DNA of 27,572 nt from Pezizomycotina sp. ARF18 (taxonomy: Eukaryota > Ascomycota), in the NCBI GenBank assembly GCA_002224055.1, contig AZLU01000164.1:66204-93775 (forward strand), written 5' to 3'. A program made the position numbers and the translations under genes. Positions 23,113-27,572 of this stretch are shown here, piece after piece (within the stretch, counting starts at the first letter, position 1; the number at the start of each line of letters is the position of its first letter). Below the pieces are notes generated by a model, which saw only the letters and a program-made list of their open reading frames with translations, had not been told where the DNA came from and did not search any database.

Positions 23113-24404
23113 ATTGAATTTCATTTGTTCGGGTTAGACCTCGTCGCTTTCAGTCCATATTTAAAATGGATATATTGTATTTAAGGAAGATTATACCCTC
23201 CATAATGCTGCGGTAATGTTAAATATACGAATAAGTGAAGGGTTTGAAGCCGTAATGGGATGTATATGGGTTTATGCAAGCGAAAGGTACGCGTGGTTCG
23301 GTTTTGTATGACGGCGAAGAGAGGTTATAGGTGAAGAGCACAATGGGGCGAAAATGGAGCAAGGGACGAGGTAGTATGCAAATATTGAGCGGAAATAATA
23401 TATCGGTATGAATGAGCTTCTACATTTCGAAGACGGGGATCAAACCCAGGCAGAAAGAAGAATAAGAAGCAGGTCTGGTATTGAAATAAAAGATAACCAG
23501 GTACTACTTAGTAGTCTTTGCTTGTTTGAAGAAATATTAAACACTCTGGAGGTAAAATGATATATAATAAAGATAATAAGTGTCCATATACTTTGAAGGT
23601 AAGATGCATAATCCTGTGAACGCAAGTGTAATAAAAAATAAAGAGAAGGGAAAAAAATCCAACACCAAGATTGGGTGTAACTCGGAGCTTTGGCAAACAA
23701 TTTGGGCGTGACGCCTTTAAAACCACCCAACAAAGACAAGTATATATACCCAGAGAGAAGAAAGAAACAAAAATTGAACGAATAGATAATAAAGGGGAAC
23801 TTGAAAGAAGGCCATTAAGAACATTTTAAGAGAGTATGAAGCCTACTAATTAGGTAAAATAAACAGTAACCACGGTTTGTACTGGGAGAAAAAGGACTAC
23901 CAACGTTGTGCTGACAACAGCCTATTATCCGAGGCCGCTCCGCGACGTCTTGATAACAGCAGCAACATGGAATTGACGGCCATCCTTAGCAGCTCGAAAC
24001 AAGTAGGCAACAAGGTGTTATAAAAGATAAATAGAGTACCGACGAATTGAAGAGCGAAAAATAAATGAGTTCTTCTTTAGAAATGAGTACTATAAAATAC
24101 TAAGCGACGACCGCTAATCTCTATGATGAAACGAATGAATAAGAAATTTGACCATCCCATTTATATTTGTTAATAACGAAAACAAAAGCTAGAGTTAAAA
24201 AAGAAAAGGAATGATAAGTAGAAACAGTGTAAGTTTTTTTTTTTTTTTTTAATAAAGAAACATTTTAAGATAAGTATCATCGTTCAAAAGATGACTACTA
24301 TAAAAACGTGGTTTTTTTTCCTTTTCTTTCTCCCCTCGCTATCTATATTATCAATTTCTCTCCTTAGAAGTAAAACAATGAGCTTTATTGGAAGAATATA
24401 TTTT

Positions 24405-24418
24405 CTGGCGATCGCCAG
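24405..24418. repeat. Perfect 14-bp palindrome CTGGCGATCGCCAG
   Basis: Exact dyad symmetry. The half-motif ATCGCCAGAT recurs about 100 bases downstream (24512-24521) and ATCGCTAGAT near 24569. This may be a protein-binding site or chance; no gene is adjacent. Confidence 0.6.
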
Positions 24419-25454
24419 ATGGTTGGTTATCATAGGAATATTTCCTCCGTTTTTCCCTTTTTCTTTCTCCTTTTCTTAAAAGAATAATTATCTTCGTAGG
24501 ATCCCAGACTAATCGCCAGATAAAATTTTTTCCTCTTTTTCTGTTCTTCAAAAAAGAAAGAAAAAAATATCGCTAGATGGCTATCAATGCGCATTTTATG
24601 AGCAGCTAGAGATTGAAGTTACGCGTGGAGGTGGAGACAACGACAGGTTCGCATCCGGGCACTATACCTTTTAGGTCTTATAAATTGTTCGTACCTATCA
24701 CTTTGTTCTCTCTCCGTCTTTACTTTTTTTTTTCGTTTTGATAAAATCTCGCTCGTATCTTTGTACGGATTGTTTTACATTCTTGCGCGTGGCGTCTGCT
24801 GACTCTCCCTTCTTATCTTGGTCGAATTCCAGATTTCTCCAGGGCTTACGGACTTGTTATGCTGAGGTTAAAAAAATTAGAGGTTGTTTTGGGACTTTTT
24901 TTCACATTGAAAATGGTTTAATGTCTCTGGCGAATTGTTTGTTCTTTTCTTTTATTCTTACTTCCTTAAGGAAAGCTTTTATTAGTAGATGGGGTTTCTT
25001 TGAAGGCTACTAGCTGATTTCAAGGGGGATCTTTTCTCTGGCGAATATTGTTGGTTCTTTTTATCCTTCGCTTGAAGTATATATTTCCTTTGTTTCTCCA
25101 CAGAATCCAACCAACCATTAAGTCGTTGAATGATGTTTAGGCTTTACTATAAGGGCTTACGCCATCCTCTTTCTCTCTTGCTAGTGAACAAATTTATTGT
25201 TATTTTTCATGGTTTTTAAAGTCAGAATCATGATTAAAATGCGAAATACCCTTCTAGGTCAGCATTACTAAAATCTTGCGTAGTGAGAGAATCAATACAC
25301 AAGTAGTATTTACAGAAGCATGGGGCCACGACGGTGCTCAAAACACAGAATATTCTAGCTGTAAATGCCGCTGGCGAATGTATCAGCAACAGGACCAACG
25401 AGGGCACAGCACTAAGAAGAACGAGAGTCATCGACATCAGCATGAACGGATATA

Positions 25455-25549
25455 TAGCGTTCGAAGTCGGGCGGGCCGGGCCGGGTTTGAGCACCCTCTG
25501 ACCCGCCCGCCGGGTAACTCGGCACGGCCTGGTACGAGTTAGGTTAACC
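25455..25549 (+). mobile_element. GC-rich hAT-like transposon end, block A
   Basis: The block begins TAGCGTTCGAAGTCGGGCGG and continues with CGGGCCGGG repeats, then a CACCCTCTG/ACCCGCCCGCC segment. It is nearly self-complementary (GTCGGGCGGGC against GCCCGCCCG). It aligns with block B at 25822, which starts TAGTGTTTGATATCGGGTGG; many differences are C in A versus T in B. hAT elements commonly end in (C/T)AGxG followed by GC-rich subterminal repeats, which fits. No transposase is visible in the window. Confidence 0.5.
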
Positions 25550-25656
25550 GCTAAAATATTTATATATAAAAAATAATTCTATTTATAGATATTTTAATAT
25601 AATTTTATATTTTATATATTATTTTATTATACATCTAAAAAAAATTCTCTAGTCCT

Positions 25657-25689
25657 GACTCCTAAGACACTATAAGAGTCTCAGGAGTC
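25657..25689. repeat. Hairpin in the AT-rich block
   Basis: GACTCCTAAGAC (25657-25668) and GTCTCAGGAGTC (25678-25689) pair with one mismatch around a 9-base loop. A further related copy GTCTTAGAAGTC follows directly (25687-25698). It lies between the two hAT-like GC blocks. Confidence 0.65.
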
Positions 25690-25821
25690 TTAGAAGTCTC
25701 ATAGAACAACTCGATCCTATTAGACAGAAGTATATTAACTAATCTTATAAGATAGCGTTAAGTAAGAGTTATTCTATAAGATAAACGAGAGCTAATTATT
25801 TAATAAGAAAGTTATTATACT

Positions 25822-25950
25822 TAGTGTTTGATATCGGGTGGGTCGGCCGACCCGAGGGGGTATTAACCCGCCTATGCTACCCCGTCAGATCGCTACTACT
25901 AACCCGACCGGACTATTCGGGTAGATCAGCGGGTTAGTCGGGTTAAAAAA
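25822..25950 (+). mobile_element. GC-rich hAT-like transposon end, block B
   Basis: The block starts TAGTGTTTGATATCGGGTGG, has the perfect palindrome GGGTCGGCCGACCC (25840-25853) and several CGGGTTA/TAACCCG motifs in both orientations up to 25945. It is in the same orientation as block A, 367 bases downstream, and lies inside RIP-mutated DNA; its retained C residues are mostly in CG or CC. It is probably a second, mutated copy of the same terminal sequence, either a nested insertion or a solo end. Confidence 0.5.
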
Positions 25951-27572
25951 TTTTTAAAAATAGATACTTTTCTTAGTATTTACTTTTCTTACTCTTTTTT
26001 TTTATTTAAAAATAGACTATAATATATAATATTTAATATATTTTTTAATTTATTCTAAGTATCTTTACCTTATAATAGATTATAAATATATTTATATAGT
26101 CTTAATAACTATATTTATATATTATTATTATTAATCTAATATCTCTTATTAACTAGATATTTAAATCTATTATTAAGGATTTATTCTTTTATATATAAGA
26201 GGTATAAAAAAAAGAGAAAAAAAGATAAAAAAGATTTTAAAAAAAGAAAAAGAAAAAAGAATAAAAACTACTATTATTAAAAATATAATAAAATAAATCG
26301 ACTAATAAAATTTTTATATATAAAAAAGAGAGAAAGCTATAATTATAACTAATAAATATCTCTTTCTCTACTCTAATCCCTTATAAATATATATTTTTAT
26401 AATAGTTATTTATATTCTACTATATACTACTTAAGTTATTAATTTATAAGCGTATATAGAAACTATATTTTATAGTTTTTTTTACTAATTATATATTTTA
26501 GCTATTAGGGTAACGCGCTTAATATAATTATATATAGTTAGTATCTAAAAAATCTTTAGATAAATATAATATACTATAGACTATTATATATTTTTTTATA
26601 TATATTTTATATTTTTATTTAAGTTTTATAGATTAGGAAGAATATATAAAATAAAATATTAAAGGTAAATATCTATAAATAAATTACTATATATATTTTT
26701 ATAGCTTTTATAGGTAGTTAATAGCTATCTATTTAAAGTAATATTTATTCTTTAATCTTAACGTTCTCGATAATTTTTAATATAAACGATTAAAAGAGCT
26801 TTTTTAATTAGGAAGTTAAAGATTTTTATATATAGTCTAATTCTTAAAAGACGATATCTAATTTTAAGATAAAATATAATATAGCTTATATTTAATAATT
26901 AATTTTTTATTAGTCTATTTTAAAACTTAAATAGATTACTTATATCTAGCTTTACGCCTATTCTTTTAAATATATAGGATTTCGCGGTTACTATTAGTAT
27001 TTAATAACTATAGTTTTTTAATAGTCTTTTTAGCGGGTTTAACTACTATAGACTTTCATTTAGTTAATTACTATTATCTTCGCTAATTTAATAGTTTCTT
27101 AAAATTTCTCTTTATATTATCTAATTTAACGTACTATATTAAAAGATATATTTAAACTTAAGGTAAATAGAAAAATTTAAATATAAGCTAATAAATAAAT
27201 AATAAATCTAAAATATTAATTTAATAGCTAAAGAAGCTATTAATTAAAAATATAATTATTTATTAGAAAATATCGCGGTAGATATAATTAAATTTAGAAA
27301 TAGCTTAGTAAGAATATTAAAGATTAGATATTTTTCTTAAAAAAAAAAGAAAAAATAAAGAAATAAGCGAAGTAAAAAATTATTTTAATATTATATATTA
27401 ATTTCTTAGTATTAAAAGTATTAATAATAGCTTTAACTTATATAAAGAGAAAATAAAGAAAAAAAAAAAAAAAATAAAAAAAATTTAAGTTATTAATATT
27501 TAAATAAATATTATAAAATAAAAATATAGATAATATTACTCGATTTAAATAATTTTATATTATAGATATATA

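Larger units (their letters stand above)
22334..25454. other. Gene-free region downstream of the VTC gene
   Basis: Apart from the VTC 3' flank, the interval holds a MITE-like inverted repeat (22874-23112), a T run near 24235-24250, the palindrome CTGGCGATCGCCAG at 24405-24418 and a diverged direct repeat beginning TCTCTGGCGAAT at 24924 and 25035. The few frames of 60-99 codons are low in complexity and lack recognisable domains. CA and TG dinucleotides are normal here, so this part is not RIP-mutated. Confidence 0.5.
25550..27572. repeat. RIP-saturated AT-rich block
   Basis: From about 25550 to the window end the DNA is very TA-rich and stop-dense in all frames. In 26041-27572, reading through every line, I find a single CA (27057) and no TG, whereas CG is still present more than a dozen times (for example CGCG near 26513, 26985 and 27275). 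Loss of CA/TG with retained CG and excess TA is the mark of fungal repeat-induced point mutation. The underlying repeat can no longer be identified from the protein frames. Confidence 0.85.

Noticed and set aside
23440-23470. tRNA T-arm-like GGGTTTGATCCCC on the minus strand
   Set aside because: The invariant TTC is TTT, and no matching acceptor, D-arm or anticodon stem lies about 50-60 bases upstream.
24640-24665. GGTTCGCATCC resembling a tRNA T loop
   Set aside because: The flanking stem does not pair and no acceptor or anticodon arm could be placed.
25234-25494. 86-codon minus-strand frame with hydrophobic residues
   Set aside because: It runs into the transposon end, shows no family resemblance and looks like chance.

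Overview
The window looks like a piece of a filamentous ascomycete (Pezizomycotina) nuclear genome. The evidence is short spliceosomal introns (61-191 nt, most 61-101, with GTRNGT-type donors and CTGAC/TACTAAC branch sites), fungal-type protein families, and an AT-rich right end with the signature of repeat-induced point mutation (RIP). Long A/T homopolymers (15-37 nt) are scattered across the non-coding DNA. No bacterial operons, CRISPR arrays, rRNA or convincing tRNA genes were seen.

Layout: (1) 1-5632, no gene recognised; it holds microsatellites, a GC-rich imperfect hairpin near 1764-1849 and a strongly purine-rich stretch. (2) 5633-6851, minus strand, a SWIRM-domain (Fun19-like) chromatin-type protein whose frame is broken many times. 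(3) 6852-14979, about 8.1 kb between divergent genes, AT-rich, with one possible small exon near 12.5 kb. (4) 14980-17745, plus strand, a five-exon conserved fungal protein of unknown function with about six frame breaks. (5) 18308-18715, minus strand, an intact two-exon mitochondrial large-subunit ribosomal protein mL53 (yeast MRPL44). (6) 19388-22333, plus strand, an eight-exon Vtc2/Vtc3-type vacuolar transporter chaperone subunit (SPX, polyphosphate-polymerase-like domain, DUF202 membrane domain) with two single-base frame breaks. (7) 22334-25454, no gene; it contains a MITE-like imperfect inverted repeat of about 240 bp. (8) 25455-27572, two related GC-rich blocks that resemble the ends of hAT-like transposons, and a near-saturated RIP-type AT-rich block.

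mL53 and the VTC gene are divergent and share a 672-bp promoter region; the unknown gene and mL53 converge. There is no sign of a functional cluster; these are unrelated housekeeping genes.

The most important observation is that three conserved genes read well at protein level only if many 1-2 base gaps are allowed. Nearly all of them look like lost bases in short runs, while splice sites and conserved motifs stay intact and almost no nonsense substitutions are seen. This fits uncorrected long-read indel errors better than three independent pseudogenes. Break density rises toward the left, so the apparently empty left part may hide genes.
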